Assembly (NCBI GenBank): GCA_007449985.2
Contig: VIIQ02000842.1
Span: 1-64,000 of the forward strand
From: Desmodesmus armatus
Taxonomy: Eukaryota; Chlorophyta; Chlorophyceae; Sphaeropleales; Scenedesmaceae
Reading direction: 5' to 3'
DNA length: 64,000 nt
Position numbers and translations under genes: made by a program
Part shown: positions 51,068 through 63,148 of the stretch, in pieces
Layout of the letters: each line of letters starts with the position of its first letter
Numbering within the stretch: the stretch's first letter is position 1
Notes under the pieces: generated by a model
What the model was told of the DNA's origin: nothing
Seen by the model: the letters and a program-made list of their open reading frames with translations, nothing else
Databases searched by the model: none

Positions 51068-53282
51068 ATGAACTGCAAATTCCTCATAATTACTTTGTTG
51101 GTTGTTCTGCTTTGCACTGGGGATGCCAACGCAGCAGGTACCTGGGTGACTCACTGTGTTGGGGTACACTTCAGGACAGCAATGTCCGGGGCTAGCAGGG
51201 GGGTCTGTGTACAAAGTACAAGCCAGAAGCAAATGCCCTGCTCGTGTCACGTCAATGTATTTGCAATCGGACTGCTGATAAGCAACACACAGAAGGAGCT
51301 TGTGCGGGTCTCTGTGCAGAGTTCAAGTTCACAGGCAGAAGGAATGCGCCCGGCAATGACATCAACTGCAACCAAAAGGACTACCAGGGCAACGCCGTCA
51401 CATACTGCAAGATATGTGGAGGCGTCAGTGGACTGGCAGATGCCTGTGGCGCCAACCCTGAGTGAGTCCGCGTTGACTGAGGGAAGTGCACAGCATGTGG
51501 CAGGGGACGTGACAGGAACTGGGCCCGTATGGCAACTGTGATGGCAAGGCTCTGCCAGTGGCGGGAAAAGGCTAGTGTGGCGGTCACATTATGGTTTGGC
51601 ACAGCGCAGCGCACGAATGCTGAACATACAGCATCTCCAAGGTTAGAGAAACACTGCATGCATGCCAGCTGCCGCCACCTGGGCAGCTGTGTGGCAGCAG
51701 GGTCTGACAGCTAGCCTTTCCCCAAAAAACAACATGCCAAGTGATTCAAGGTTCATGGCTGCTTGATAGGCTCAGACCAAAGCAGTCACTACAGGCCAGA
51801 CCGTGTACACGACCCGTGGTCATTGCTGTAGCTAGCCGCTGGCTTACAATTGTCTCTTCTGTGGTGAGGCGATTGAAAGGGTAATGAACCGACTGAACCC
51901 ACCTTCAATCCTGACCCCCTCCCTTTTCCGTCTGCTGCTGCCCAATTGAACCCCGCTGCTTATGCAGGTGCAAGAGCTTTGACCTTGAGAATGGCTACTG
52001 CGGGTGCGTGTTTCTGCAGTTGTGACAGAGCGTGGCGTATACGCCTACGTACCTGATACAGGCAACAACTTTGCTGGTGCTTTGACTGCCTGGCAAACCA
52101 TAGCCATCAGCACAGCACCATACAGATGTGTTCTGCCGTTCTGGGAGGCTCCCACAACATCCCTGTATGTGTCTATCATAGACATGTCTTGTGCCATTAT
52201 GTACAGGCAGTAGTGCTGATGCAGGTCTGCGTTTGCTGTGCTTTCATCGCAACTTTGTTGTGACAGGTACCTGAAGGCTGCAGCTGGGCCCGGCAAGACA
52301 GTTTACACAGAGGTGGGCCTGTGTCTCACCATTGCATGCACTCTGGGGTTGTCCCCTGGCTGTCTGGCACAGCACTGTGCCATGATGCTGAGAAACGCCA
52401 GGCTAACACCAACTTGATTGCTTGGCACGTCTGCCACTGCCGTGCATCCTCTGCTTCGAAACATGTATTCACTTAATGGCCGCATGCCCAGCCGTCACGG
52501 CTGTGAGGCTTGCAAACTCACTTCATTCCATGGCTTTGCAAGTTCGTGAGGCTTTCTGTATAGGAAGCGCACGTTTGCATGTTGCACTTGGCCCGCTCAC
52601 TTGGCGTCAGCAGGTCATGAATGTTGGGGGTTTTCCTTAGGAGGTCGGACGCCCATTGGGCTTGAGCAGGTCATGGTTGGCGCAGGTATGCTCACGTGCG
52701 TTGTTGTCCTGCCTGCAGGGTTTCAGCAACTACTGCAAAGTGGGTGCCGGCCCATGCACAGGCGACTGGAATGTGCGTCTGCGCACTGACATCATAGGCA
52801 ATGACCTGGACTGTAACGCCAAGGACTTCAAGGTAAGGGGAAACCAATTGGCTTGCAAGCAGTTCAGCAGCAACTGTCCTTGGCTTGCCAAGTGGGGTTA
52901 CCGTAACCTTTCTCCTTTCTCCCAGCGCTAGGAGCTAGCTTTTGTACAGGCCAGCCAGCAAAACCAACGTTGTACAAGCATTGCTGCAAATGCCTCCAAC
53001 TCTGATGCGGATGAGTGAATGTGTCTTACCTAGTGCCCACTGAATGTTCCAAGACAGCGAGGCGTGATCACTCCAGAGATGCCTGCCTGCGTGCCCACTG
53101 TCCTGTAGGGTAACAAGATTAACTACTGCAAGATTTTTGGTGACCCAGTCAAGGTTGCTGACGCCTGCAAGGCAAACCCTGCCTGCAAGGCATTCACCAT
53201 GATCAACAACGGTGAAGGGTACCTGAAGACGGCCACTGGACCCACACGCTACATGGAGTCTGCTACTGCCTACAGCCTGTGA
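51068..53282 (+). CDS. Small secreted cysteine-rich protein with two PAN-like repeats, six exons
   Basis: Exons 51068-51137, 51293-51461, 51968-52003, 52267-52312, 52719-52832 and 53109-53282 give 202 residues. Residues 1-23 are a signal peptide (hydrophobic core LIITLLVVLLC, cleavage after ANA or AA). The mature chain is an internal duplication: each half has GNDI/LxCNxKD, GN, YCKI, then ADACxANPxCKxF and GYLKxAxGP. The ADAC/ANPxC/GYLK part recalls PAN/apple-domain cysteine spacing, which binds proteins or carbohydrates, but the assignment is tentative. The start of exon 2 (51293) was chosen to align the first half with the second; 51296 or 51320 are alternatives in the same phase. Probably an extracellular or cell-wall protein. 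A possible TGTAA lies at 53882. Confidence 0.75.
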
Positions 53283-55018
53283 TGACGCCAAGATCTTTAT
53301 GCTGTGGTCCCTGCTTGATTCCCCTGAACATACAGGCCATCAGCAATATTGGCCTGCAGAATTGTTTGCGTACTGAGTGGCCTTCACAGAATATACAGCG
53401 CTGACAGATGCCGGCATGACAGATGCCATTTGTTGGGGCTGCTTCAACGCATGCGCTAGTTGCCGACTGCCATGAGTGGCGGCTTGACTTGACACTCTTT
53501 TTGACAATCTTCAGAATTCGGAACGTTTTTGCGACGCGCTTCATCATGCATGCAACAGCATGCATGCCCATCCCGTGAGGCAACGTCTTGTGTGTTGTGG
53601 TATGGCAGTGAACGATATGTGTGGTGATGTGGTGCTGTATGCTAGTTGGGTCTGTGGCGGGGCCACTAGTCGGTTGTGCCAGGGGCTATCTGGCCAGGCC
53701 AGTGAAGGTTCACCAGTCAAACAGGAGCATAGCATCAAGGCCTGTCTGGATTTTTGTAGCACCTTGAGCAATGCCATGACAGCATGGCGTACATCTCTGA
53801 TGACAGCAGGACGTGCAGGTTGACTGTGTGACATACTTGGGCAGTGGGGTTGGCTGCTGCTTGTATGGATGCAAACTGTCCTGTAAAGTTTGGCCATGGT
53901 TGATGTTGGCCCCTTTATGTTGCACCTCTTGCTCCTTCCCAGGTTTCATGCTAGCATGCGCGCTCACTGTATCTCAAAGATTGTAGTGGTAAGCAGTAAC
54001 GTTACTTTCATAACTCAAGACCTGTCAACACCACTGGCAGCTAATGCGCCAGCACACACAAAAACCTGGAACAACTCAGGTCTGTGTTGAGGTTTAGTGA
54101 GCCAGCTGTGATTGACTGACCAAGGAGTTGAACCGGCAACCAGACACTGCATCTTGCAGGCAAGGCATTTGCCCAACATACATCCATTTAGCCACCGCAA
54201 GCAGAGTCAGCCGTGAGAATGGCCAGCCAATAAGCCGGGTGCAGTAAAAAGTACGATACTCATACTTGCCAAGTAAAAGTGAAGCAGATACTTTGCCCAG
54301 TACCATAGAGCATACATTGCCAGTAACAGTCCTGCTCAGTAGGCAGGCACCAAGTATCAAGTGTCTCATCCCCTACCATAGTCTGATCACCAGTCATACA
54401 AACATCAACGGCTGTGACAGTGTGGCCTACCTCAAATGAGGCTGCTCATCCGAGCAGGCACGCTGTATGCTGAGCCACCCTGCACAGATGTACCGTGTGC
54501 ATGGCCCACACAACAGGACCCCAAAGTCAATCCCCAACTCCAGAGACCACACCACATGGCACTCAGCGCCTCCCCTTCGAGGCGCATACTTATTGAAGGC
54601 AACCATATCATAAAAACCCTCGGCAGGCATATATTTACAAAGACGGAACTGCAGCCTGCATAACCCTGTACATACTGCTGTTTGTTGGCAGCAGCCAACT
54701 GTTGGTCAAAACGACACCACATGGATGCTTGCAAGGATCCATGGATGCTTGCATGAGGGGCAGTGTGGTGGAACAACTGCATATGTGCATTGTGTTGCAG
54801 TCCATGCCACCAGCCTGCCATCAACGTGTTACCAAGCCACACTCAAGGCTTCACACGCCTGTCAACAGCATACAGGAGCACTGCTCCTTTTGGTAAGCTC
54901 TGCCCTTGTCTTGCGTCCCGGCCTGCGTGCTTCCTCATGCTTTCAAAAGCGGTTGGCCATACTGCAACACAGCGCCTCAAGCTCCAGACGTGTCAGCACA
55001 ACAGAGCAGGCGGTCTGT
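53283..55018. other. Intergenic region with SINE-like element; no gene assigned
   Basis: Lies between the secreted-protein gene and the convergent coiled-coil gene, so both 3' UTRs are here. TGTAA at 53882-53886 (plus) and TTACA at 54635-54639 (TGTAA on the minus strand) may be poly(A) signals. 54115-54200 contains a tRNA-like element. Remaining open frames have no recognisable content. Confidence 0.5.
54115..54200 (-). mobile_element. tRNA-derived SINE-like head (A box and B box)
   Basis: On the minus strand TGGCTAAATGG (54194-54184) matches the RNA polymerase III A-box consensus and GGTTCAACTCC (54134-54124) matches the B box, 49 bases apart. The stretch begins GCGGTGG like a tRNA acceptor arm, but I cannot fold a full cloverleaf with a proper closing acceptor stem, so a tRNA pseudogene or a SINE fits better than a working tRNA. 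Confidence 0.55.
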
Positions 55019-58000
55019 CTACTGTCCTGCGTGCTCGTGCTGGGGCAGCAGCTGGTTGCCGATGGCCAGGATGCGCCCCTTGGCTGCCTCGCGCTCAGCT
55101 GCAAACTGCTTCATCAGGCGCTTGCGCTCATCGGGGTCAGCAACCTGCATGCACATAAACAGCAGAAGTGTCATGAGACAAGCGCGCGTGACGTCAACAC
55201 CTACACCGACCAGGGAAAGTTCTGTGACTGTCACAGGCTGAGAACTTGTCGTGTAGGGGTGCGGCTGGTCACACCGTTGTGTCATATTGGCTTTGTCCTT
55301 AGTGCTGGTGCTGCACAGCAGTAAGAAGGACTCGTTCCACGTTGGCCTCACCTCCCGCAACGCTGCCTCCCGGTCCATCTCCTTCAGGATCTCCTCCTCC
55401 AGGATGCGCTGCAGTGCCAACTCCTGCTGGCGCTGGATCTGCGCTCCCGCTGTGTGGCTGTCGCCCCGGCTGCATGGCACGGACGCCCTGCGCGGCGTTG
55501 CCGACACGCTTTGCACCATCTGCATTGGCAAGCAAAATCGAAAGACAACAACGACGTGGAGGTAAGCATGCGCACCTGAGCCCGCATGATCCATATGTTT
55601 GTGCAGACTGCCAAGCACAACCGCCAAGCAAGGCTGACAATGCCGGGCTCACCCCGAACTGCAACAGGCTTCCATGTATAACGTCGTATTTTCACTCACC
55701 CTGCTGGCTGTGCAGCTGAAGCGTCCAGAGCCATCCCTCCTGAGGCTGGTGCTGCGGCTCAGTCCAGTTGGCAGATTGTTGGAGCCCTGCTGCAGGTGCT
55801 GCATCACTTCCATCAGCTCTGGAGGCAGGTCCAAACTGCCGCTAATCTTGGCCCTCTCCATCAGCTGCACAACAAGCAGCAGCAGTAGTCCGATTATGTT
55901 CTGATGCATGCTCAGGGTGCGACAAAACGTGCTTATTTGAGGGCAGGTGGGGCCGAAACAAGACAAACATGCAGGACTTTGTAGGGCAATGTGTGGAAGG
56001 TCAACTGCCTTGCCGGAGAGTGCTGCAGTAGTCATCATCCTCACCTCCTTGAACTTGAGCTCGTTTGTGATGAGTGTGTTCCTCATGTAGTTGGTGAGGG
56101 CTGTGCGCTCCTCTGCAAGAGCGTCTGCACGCTCCATCTTGGCCTGCAGAGCAACAATGGTGCGCAAAAGATGGTGAGTAATAACTTGCTGACGGCAGCC
56201 TGTTGCCACATGCTGCCCTGGGGCTGCATGCAGTGACTGGCAGAGTCTGGCACTGCTGGCTGGGTTGGCGACGAAGCATCGTTTTGGTGTAAAGGTTCAG
56301 CTACTCACCTCAGCAGGGCCATTTAGCCTCTCGTATATACACAGATACACATATTTCGAACCCCATGGATAGGCCAAACCCCCAGTGCCTCTCACCTCCA
56401 GCTTGCGCGACAGCTCCTCCCTCTTGGCCCTGTCCTTCTCGCCCGCTTCTGCTGCCCTGCTGCGGATGTACTCAAACCTCGCCTGCGTCTCCTCTGCCCG
56501 CAGCATGCGCAGCAGCTCGGCCTGCTGCTGGCGCTGCTGCAGCCTCATCTCCCGCTCCTCCTGCTTTGCGAGGTAGTAGGCGCACTTTGCCTCTTCATCT
56601 GCCTCTGCGCGCGCCTGGATTTCTCGGCGCCTTTCCTCTGCTAGGTAATCCTCCTCTCGCTTGATTGCCTCTTGGAGTAGGCGCAGCTGCACTCAGCAAC
56701 AGCAGATAGGGTTTGGGTTTTGGGTTTTGGGTTTGATAGGCGTTGCATTGCACTCCTGTGCTGCTGCCAGCACTCACAAGTACTACGTAGTACGCACAGC
56801 TGGTGCAGCTTACACTTCGCTTATAGCCACGACCCATGCCAGTGAACTCAGGGGGACAGTAGTGAAAGTAGAATGATACATAGAGTGACCTCACCTCCTC
56901 CTTTTGCTGCATGCGCATCTCCACAGCAGCCTCTGCTGCAAGCACTGTCTGCCGCCGCGCCTCCAGCACCTGCTCCTTACGCTGCAGTGTGTGCTGCATC
57001 CTAGCAGCAGATTTGGCTGCTGACAGCCTGCGCTCGTACTCCAGCAGGGCATTATCCTGCACGACACATACATCAAGATTAGTCAGCGCAAGATGAGTCA
57101 GCGCACTTCAACTGCCTGCTCTGCAGGCTGTGACACAGCCCCTGGCCCCTGGTTAGGTGCACAGTTGTTGTAGCGTCGTGCCCAACAGTATGTCAGCCCA
57201 TGGCGTGCTGTGATGTCCATATGTGTGACTCACATAACGGGGCTTCACCCGAGCCAGCTTGGCTTCCAGCTTCTGCTTGACCTCCTCCCTGTGCCTCTCA
57301 GCAGCCTCATGGACTGCCCGCCGCTTCTCCTCAGCTATCGCCGCCTGCTGCGCCCGCCTGGCAGCGTCCTGCATGTTCAAATGTACACCCGGCATCCTAG
57401 GGTTGCATGTGGCTGGCAGTGGCAGCTTGGGAGGGGGGTGTTGTGTTGCTAAGCCACCGCAAGGTCATGCTGTTTGATCAGTGAGCACCTGAGGCTCTAA
57501 TCAAGCCGTACAACAGGCGTGCAAAGCAGCACAGCTGCCACCATAGCAAGTGAAACGCTGTGAAGTGCTGCAAGCAAACCCACCTCAGCTAGCTCAGCCT
57601 GCCTCTTGGCCTTGCGCTCGGCTTCCGCCCGCTCCTTTGCCTCGATAGCTGCCTGCTGCGCAGCTGTAAGCTCAGCTTGCTTCTTGAGCTGCGGACAAGA
57701 AACACAGAGCGCCTCAGCTTCCCAGCCTGCTATCTGATGTTGGGGGAAAAGGTACTCGCATAACCACCAGGCGTCTGCTGCTGCTTGTCAAGAATGCCAA
57801 GAACCTGCAGTCACTGCAACGCTTTCCCAGGCCTTGTGCACAACAACAGCATGTGCCTCCTTTTCTCACCTGCTGCAGCCGCCTGAGCTGGCGAAGCTGC
57901 TGCTGCTGTGCTGCCAGCAGAATGTGCTCCAGATTCCTGCAGAACATAATTACATCTTGTGAGTTGGACTGTTGAGCTGTCACCTCGCCAAGACATCAGG

Positions 58001-58242
58001 CCAGGGCCAGGGGCTAGTGTGGCTGCAGCTGCTGACAGGGCATACCTGATGTTGGTGTTCACAGACACCATGCTGCTGTGAGAGGACCGCCTTGAGCTGC
58101 TTCTGTGGAGCTCTGCACCTCCAGCACTGAAGTCATCCATATCTTGCAGGCGTAAGTTCAGCTGGCCTTCCATGTCTGCTGCTGACACCCTGCGTTTGCT
58201 GTTCTCCCTAGGCACTGATCCCACACCATAGCTCGTGTACAT
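55019..58242 (-). CDS. Coiled-coil protein of unknown function, ten exons
   Basis: Exons 58242-58046, 57936-57870, 57688-57584, 57368-57234, 57056-56895, 56686-56396, 56143-56045, 55864-55700, 55519-55352, 55144-55019, all phase-consistent, give 504 residues. The N-terminal ~65 residues are Ser/Arg-rich (RSSSRRSSHSSM) and may be phosphorylated. Residues ~70-290 are almost pure charged coiled coil (AEERRREIQARAEADEEAK, KERAEAERKAKRQAELAE). A second Ser/Arg-rich linker (TGLSRSTSLRRDGSGRFS) precedes a final coiled coil ending DERKRLMKQFAAEREAAKGR. I do not recognise the family. Structural roles such as cilium, basal body or cytoskeleton are plausible but unproven. Stop TAG at 55021-55019; TGTAA on this strand at 54639-54635 may end the transcript. 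Divergent from the small helical gene at 58727. Confidence 0.85.
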
Positions 58243-58726
58243 TTTCGTTGTTGTAACTTACTAAAGCTGTTACAGGAGCTGTTCTGCGCTGTCTGCTTCC
58301 CGCTGTCGCTTTGCCTTTGGCGGGCACTGCTGGCAAGAGCGAGACAAGAGCGAACCGAGCATGAACGGGCCTTGTACCGAGGATATCAAAGTCTGAGCTA
58401 TTTTGTTGTGTTGTCAAGGAAATTAAAGCGCCCACAGAGAACCTTTCTGCCAAACTTGTATAGCCGACTACCGCCACCGACTGTCTTTGCCTCTGCTGCT
58501 GCTTGTAAATTAAATGTGTAACCTTTGTCAATCGAACTGCAACCTGGAAGCCACCGAACACAGTGAGAGAAGAACCCCGGGTGGCAAAACACCGGACGAG
58601 CGGGATGCCCAGACAGGGCCCAGCAAGTACGCACGTGAAATGCAATATAGCAAGAATACTTACCAGTGACACTTGGTCTTGCTTGTGGTGGGTGGAGGCC
58701 GTTTCATTCTGCAGTTCAGCAGCAGC
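58243..58726. promoter_or_regulatory. 484-bp divergent intergenic region
   Basis: Lies between the ATGs of the coiled-coil gene (minus) and the small helical gene (plus), so it should contain both promoters and 5' UTRs. No clear TATA box or repeat was found. A possible acceptor (TTTCATTCTGCAG, ending 58713) just before the plus-strand ATG leaves room for an upstream noncoding or short coding exon. Confidence 0.5.
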
Positions 58727-59530
58727 ATGGGCAAACCACACTCTATGGAGCAAGGGCAGGCAGATGAGCTTCAGGTGGTGCTGAAAGAGCACTTGAAGGG
58801 CCTGCACGTCAAGCAGCAGCACCTGCAGGAGGCAGCAGCATCTCTTTGTGAGAGGAGCAGTTATGGGTATGTCTCCTCCACCCATTCGCTTTCAACGCCA
58901 GCAACATGTTTATTTCATGGTTTGATACTGCGTTGAAAGGCTTTACGTGTCTCAGGACGGCGCTTGTGAGTGTCTCGGCTGTGGCTTGCTGTACTGCTGC
59001 TCTGCTGACCCAAGCGTGCCTCTACTTCATAGGAGGTCCCAGGCATTATGGCAGGTATCCAGACAGCAGGCTAGTATCGTTGAGTCATCCTTATTGTTCA
59101 AGCAAACAGCCCACACGCTGCAGCAAGTACAACATGCCAACACGATACGATTGCAGTACGACCAAGCAGCTGCAGACAAGGTGGGTGGTAACTGCATGTG
59201 ACCAGCAGCAAACAGTGCCCGATCCCTCCCGAACCAGATTCTGCTGAAAGCAGCAGCTGCAACATGTGGCTACCTGACACCTGTGACCGTGCAGATTGGG
59301 TCTGCAACATGCACATGACAAAAAGTGACAGCCAGACATGGCACACCTTGTGGGTGATGTGTCCCTGCTGACAACATGCATCAGTAGTCATTGCGTATGC
59401 TCTGCGCTCGCTGTCTGTCCCACAGGTCCTGCGGTGCATGAGGCTGGAGCAGGATGCTAGGCAGCTGGACAGCTTGGTAGCCAGCAGACCATACAACAGG
59501 CTGCACCCACGCTACAGTCTGCGTTCTTGA
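58727..59530 (+). CDS. Small helical protein, 130 residues, three exons
   Basis: Exons 58727-58866, 59033-59180 and 59426-59530, joined in phases 2 and 0, end with TGA. The protein is highly helical, Gln-rich and lacks signal peptide or membrane segments (LKEHLKGLHVKQQHLQEAAA; QTAHTLQQVQHANTIRLQY; RLEQDARQLDSLVASRPYNR). The C-terminus RPYNRLHPRYSLRS looks like a short conserved tail. I do not recognise it with certainty; small coiled-coil subunits of ciliary or lysosome-positioning (BORC/BLOC-type) complexes have a similar size and helix pattern, which is only a hypothesis. The phase-matched splice sites make it a real gene rather than a chance frame. The start could lie further upstream. Confidence 0.7.
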
Positions 59531-61360
59531 GCGATGCGCTCTTGGCGCTGCGCCTTGCCGTGCAGCCGAAACGTTGGCAGCAGGAACGCACCTTCAGATA
59601 CAGAGCACACCCAGCCCTGATCACGCAGCCAGGTACCCCATGGTGCTGGCGGCGTTGCTGGATTTGATAGCATCATGTGGCACCCATACGTGACCCAGTT
59701 GATGTTGCACGGTTGGCAGGCAGAAGTTGATCCGATTGCTGTTACGCGGTGGGAAGGTACGAGTTGGTGGGGAACGGCACAGAGTTGAGTATCAAGGCCT
59801 GGGAGGTTGATTGGCATGCACCCATTGTACACCCATGCTGTGAGTTGGTGTCCAGGACTGTTTGTTATTGATTTGACTGTTTCCTTCTGACAAGGGTGTT
59901 GCACCACGGGCTTCGATGGTGAACTAGCTGTTGTGTGTGTCAATTGACAACCGAAATCTGCATCTGCCATTGCGCGCTTGTTGCCTTGTGTGTGTTTCTT
60001 CTGTGTGCGTAATTTCAGTCATTGATGATAGCCGTGGGGATGGGAAGGGGTGCGGGTAGGCCCGGGTGCGACTGTGTAGCAAAGCTGGTGCTGCAAGTCG
60101 GTGCACCTACGTTTGGTCGTCTAAGGGCCGCCAGCAGCAGCAGCAGCTCAGCCCTTCACAAGGCATTTTCGCCGTGAGCACAGGGATGCCACCCCAGCCC
60201 TGCTCAGCATCAGCCCGGCAGTGTCAACAAGCAGGGCAGGATGTGCCTGCACTCAGCACCTGAAGAGCCTGAAGCAGCAGCGGTTTAGGTGTTGTTGGAC
60301 ACCAAAACAGTGCAGCATTTGGGTTGGGTGCAGTGGGTGGCCGGTGCCTGCAGCAGCTGCTGGCAGTGCAGTGAGCAGGGCCAGCAAGCAGCAGGGAGGA
60401 TGCAGTGGACACGATGGGCTGGTTGAGCTGGGGCGGTATGTTCTGCTGGGCAAGGCAATGGGATGTGTTTGTACTGCAGTGGGTGCTGGAGATGAGTCTG
60501 ATTGTCTTTGTGGCCCTTCCTGCAAGGCATCGTTCCCTGCAATGCGAGCTGCGGGGGCAGCTGCATTGTGCTGCCTTTGCCTGGAGGTCGGCAAGGGGTG
60601 CATTTAATCACCATTTGTCAAGGCCCAAAGGTGTTGCACATGGCCTGGGGTAGTTGTTTGGGGAGCTGTTGTGTTGCACAACAACCCCACCAGCGAGGGG
60701 CATGTCTGCAGCGAAACAGTGGCACAGCTGCTTTCTTGTCCACAAATGCTTGTGCTACTGATGACATCAGCGAGTTCAGCCCAAGATACAAAGGTACAAG
60801 TGGGGGTTGATAGGGAGACCCAGGAAACCTTGGATGAGGAGAACATGGTAGCGAGAACACGCCCAAAACAAAACATAATGCTATTATTTACTGCAAAGAG
60901 GTCTGTTCGGACGAAAAGCCGTTTCAGTTCCCACAATGACACAGCGATGACCTTGTCACAGCTCCATCATAATATACTATTCGCAGAACTTCTCGTCAGC
61001 TTAGCCTGACTACAGGTCAAGTGTCGATGCCTTTCTGCACACGCTTGTAAGCATTTTGAGCCCCTTCTTCACTGAATCATCAGGTCTGGATGCCATACTT
61101 CCCATAGCTTGTCTCGTGCCCTGGATCAGCTGCACCAGGTGTTCTTTGAGATAAACCAAGACGTAATCCGCTGTCCAAGCGCCTGTCTCACCGTACTGAA
61201 CAGACAGCCGATCCCGTCGTGCTGTCAGACTTCTCTGTCAGCAGTGTATGGCCATCGCACCGCCCGTAACCACCATCCAGTGCTAGTAGGACTTGCTTAA
61301 CAGCGGCAGCGGAGCAGCTCAGTCGCCAGCAGCAACTTTTTGCCAGGGGCTCAGCACATC
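59531..61360. other. Intergenic region; no gene assigned
   Basis: Holds the 3' flank of the small helical gene and the promoter/5' UTR of the RNA-binding gene. A 152-codon ATG-initiated frame on the minus strand (59970-59512) and several 80-130-codon frames around 60220-60940 show no recognisable domain, and their base use does not resemble the neighbouring exons. Confidence 0.5.
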
Positions 61361-63148
61361 ATGGATGGCCCACACGGTTCTCAAGGAGTCACCCTGCAGC
61401 CCGTCTTCATCCCACGGCAGCACAGTGGCCTAGCTGGCAGGAACCTCTCTCTCCAGCACCCTGGAGGTGCTGGATCGCCCACTGGCAACAGCCTTGCAGC
61501 CATGGCAGCCAGTGCAGACTGGGCGTACCTGCTGCGCAATGCAGCTGCCCTGCGCAGCGGGTCCTTCTCAGGTTCAGATGCAGCGCTGATGGCAGCTGCT
61601 GCCTCGCAAGACCTGCAAAACAGGGCCATAAGCCCCCAGGTGATGAGCTCCCCAGGCGGCTTCATGAGCATTGCCAGCTCTGCTCCCCAAGGCATGGGCA
61701 GCATGACCCTGCCTCAGCAGGTCGGGGTGAGCAACTCAACCTCTGGCATGTTTGGCAACAACAGCATGGTCAACATGGACGCCTTGGGCCAACTCAGCGC
61801 AGACGCCCTGGCCCAAGGTGACCCCAGCAACAGCTTCGCCATGCTTGGCTCCGGCAGCCTAAACCACATGATGTCAGGCGGATTCCCTGATGGCGGTGTG
61901 CAGACCCTCTACGGCAGTGGAGACCAGACCGCGGCCATTGCTTCTGCTGCTGCGGCCGCGGCTGCAGCGGCTACCGCCCGTGCCACCACCACCCAGAGCA
62001 TCCTGCAGCATCAGGCAGCTGCTGCGGCGGCGGCCGGCAATGCCAACCTGTCCAACAGTATGAGTGCCAATGCACTGGCGAGTCTGGGTAACAGCCTGAA
62101 CCTCAACAACCTGATGAAGTTCGAGGAGAGCTTGTCGGGCACCCTGTTCGGCCCTGGGGGCGCTGCTGCGGCCGCATCACCAAAGCCCGTGTCTGCCAGC
62201 CTGTACATCAAGGTGTGTGCACAACGCCCTGGTGGTGCATTGTAGGAATTTAGCTTTATATGCATGTTTGGGAAGGCATAATCGCCGGCAGGCTCCACAT
62301 TGGACACATGTCAGCACACCCATACATGCGTGCATGCATGTATGTGTTTGGTGGCGGCATGTTGTGCTGGTGATGGATGGCCTGTGCCGGCTGGTGCGTC
62401 CCGCCATGCATGCATTGTGCTGATGTGTGCCTGCATGCTGACCTCCTGCCTGTTACGTGCGCTGTTGGTCTTCCCTTGTTCCCACAGAACCTGCCTACCG
62501 ACGCCGACAAGCTTTTCCTGTACGAGAAGTTCAGCCCCTATGGTGCCATCTTGTCTGTCAAGGTTCTCAATGATCCACAGAGCGGTCAATGCAGGGGCGT
62601 CGGTTTCGTGGTGAGCCTTCCTGCATCAAGGCTTCCTGCATGTAGTAGTAGTCTTCCTGCATGGAGTCTCAAGCATGCAGTCCTCTTGTTTCGAGTCTTG
62701 CTGCACTGCACTGTGAGGGTGCTTGTGTGCTGGACACTGCTGTTGCTTGCTGAAAATGTATCCTGGGTGTGTCTCTGTCACATGTCGGCTTGGCTGTCTG
62801 TCTAGCTGCCCTGATAGGATGCGCCGCAGGATGCGCGCGTTGGATGCTGTTGCACCTTGTGGTTTTGTGCAGGCCCCATGGGGCCCGTGCCTGCCATGCG
62901 CATGGTAACACAGACACTCCCATGCATGGGCAACCGCACCTCACACCACGGTTCTTGTCCTGCACACCCTGCCGTTGATTGACGTCAATGTTCCTGCTGA
63001 TGTGTGTGTTGTCCTGCAGAACTTTGCTGAGCACACCTCTGCTGTAAGGTCGATCCAAGCCCTGCACGGCACCAAGGTCGGGGACAAGCTCCTGCACGTC
63101 AGTCTGCAGACACCTCGCCTGCGCGCAACCGCCATGGCGTGCATGTAA
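61361..63148 (+). CDS. RNA-binding protein with one C-terminal RRM, three exons
   Basis: Exons 61361-62212, 62488-62610 and 63020-63148 (phase 0 joins) give 367 residues. Residues 1-275 are low-complexity Ala/Ser/Gln/Met/Asn/Gly sequence, including a polyA run and NSLNLNNLMKFEESLSGTLFGPGG, typical of disordered RNA-binding-protein linkers. A single RRM spans about 280-352: RNP2 LYIKNLP, helix LFLYEKFSPYGAI, RNP1 CRGVGFVNF, last strand KLLHVSLQ. The RNP2/RNP1 form resembles CELF/ELAV/PABP-type RRMs; CELF-like proteins with a divergent linker before the last RRM are known in green algae. Likely role: mRNA binding in translation or stability control. The stop TAA lies inside CAT/GTAAGG, which is also a good donor, so the protein may continue beyond 63148. 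Additional upstream exons with more RRMs cannot be excluded. Confidence 0.78.

Noticed and set aside
59512..59970. 152-codon ATG-initiated minus-strand frame
   Set aside because: No domain, no similarity to known proteins that I can recognise, and its composition resembles intergenic sequence.
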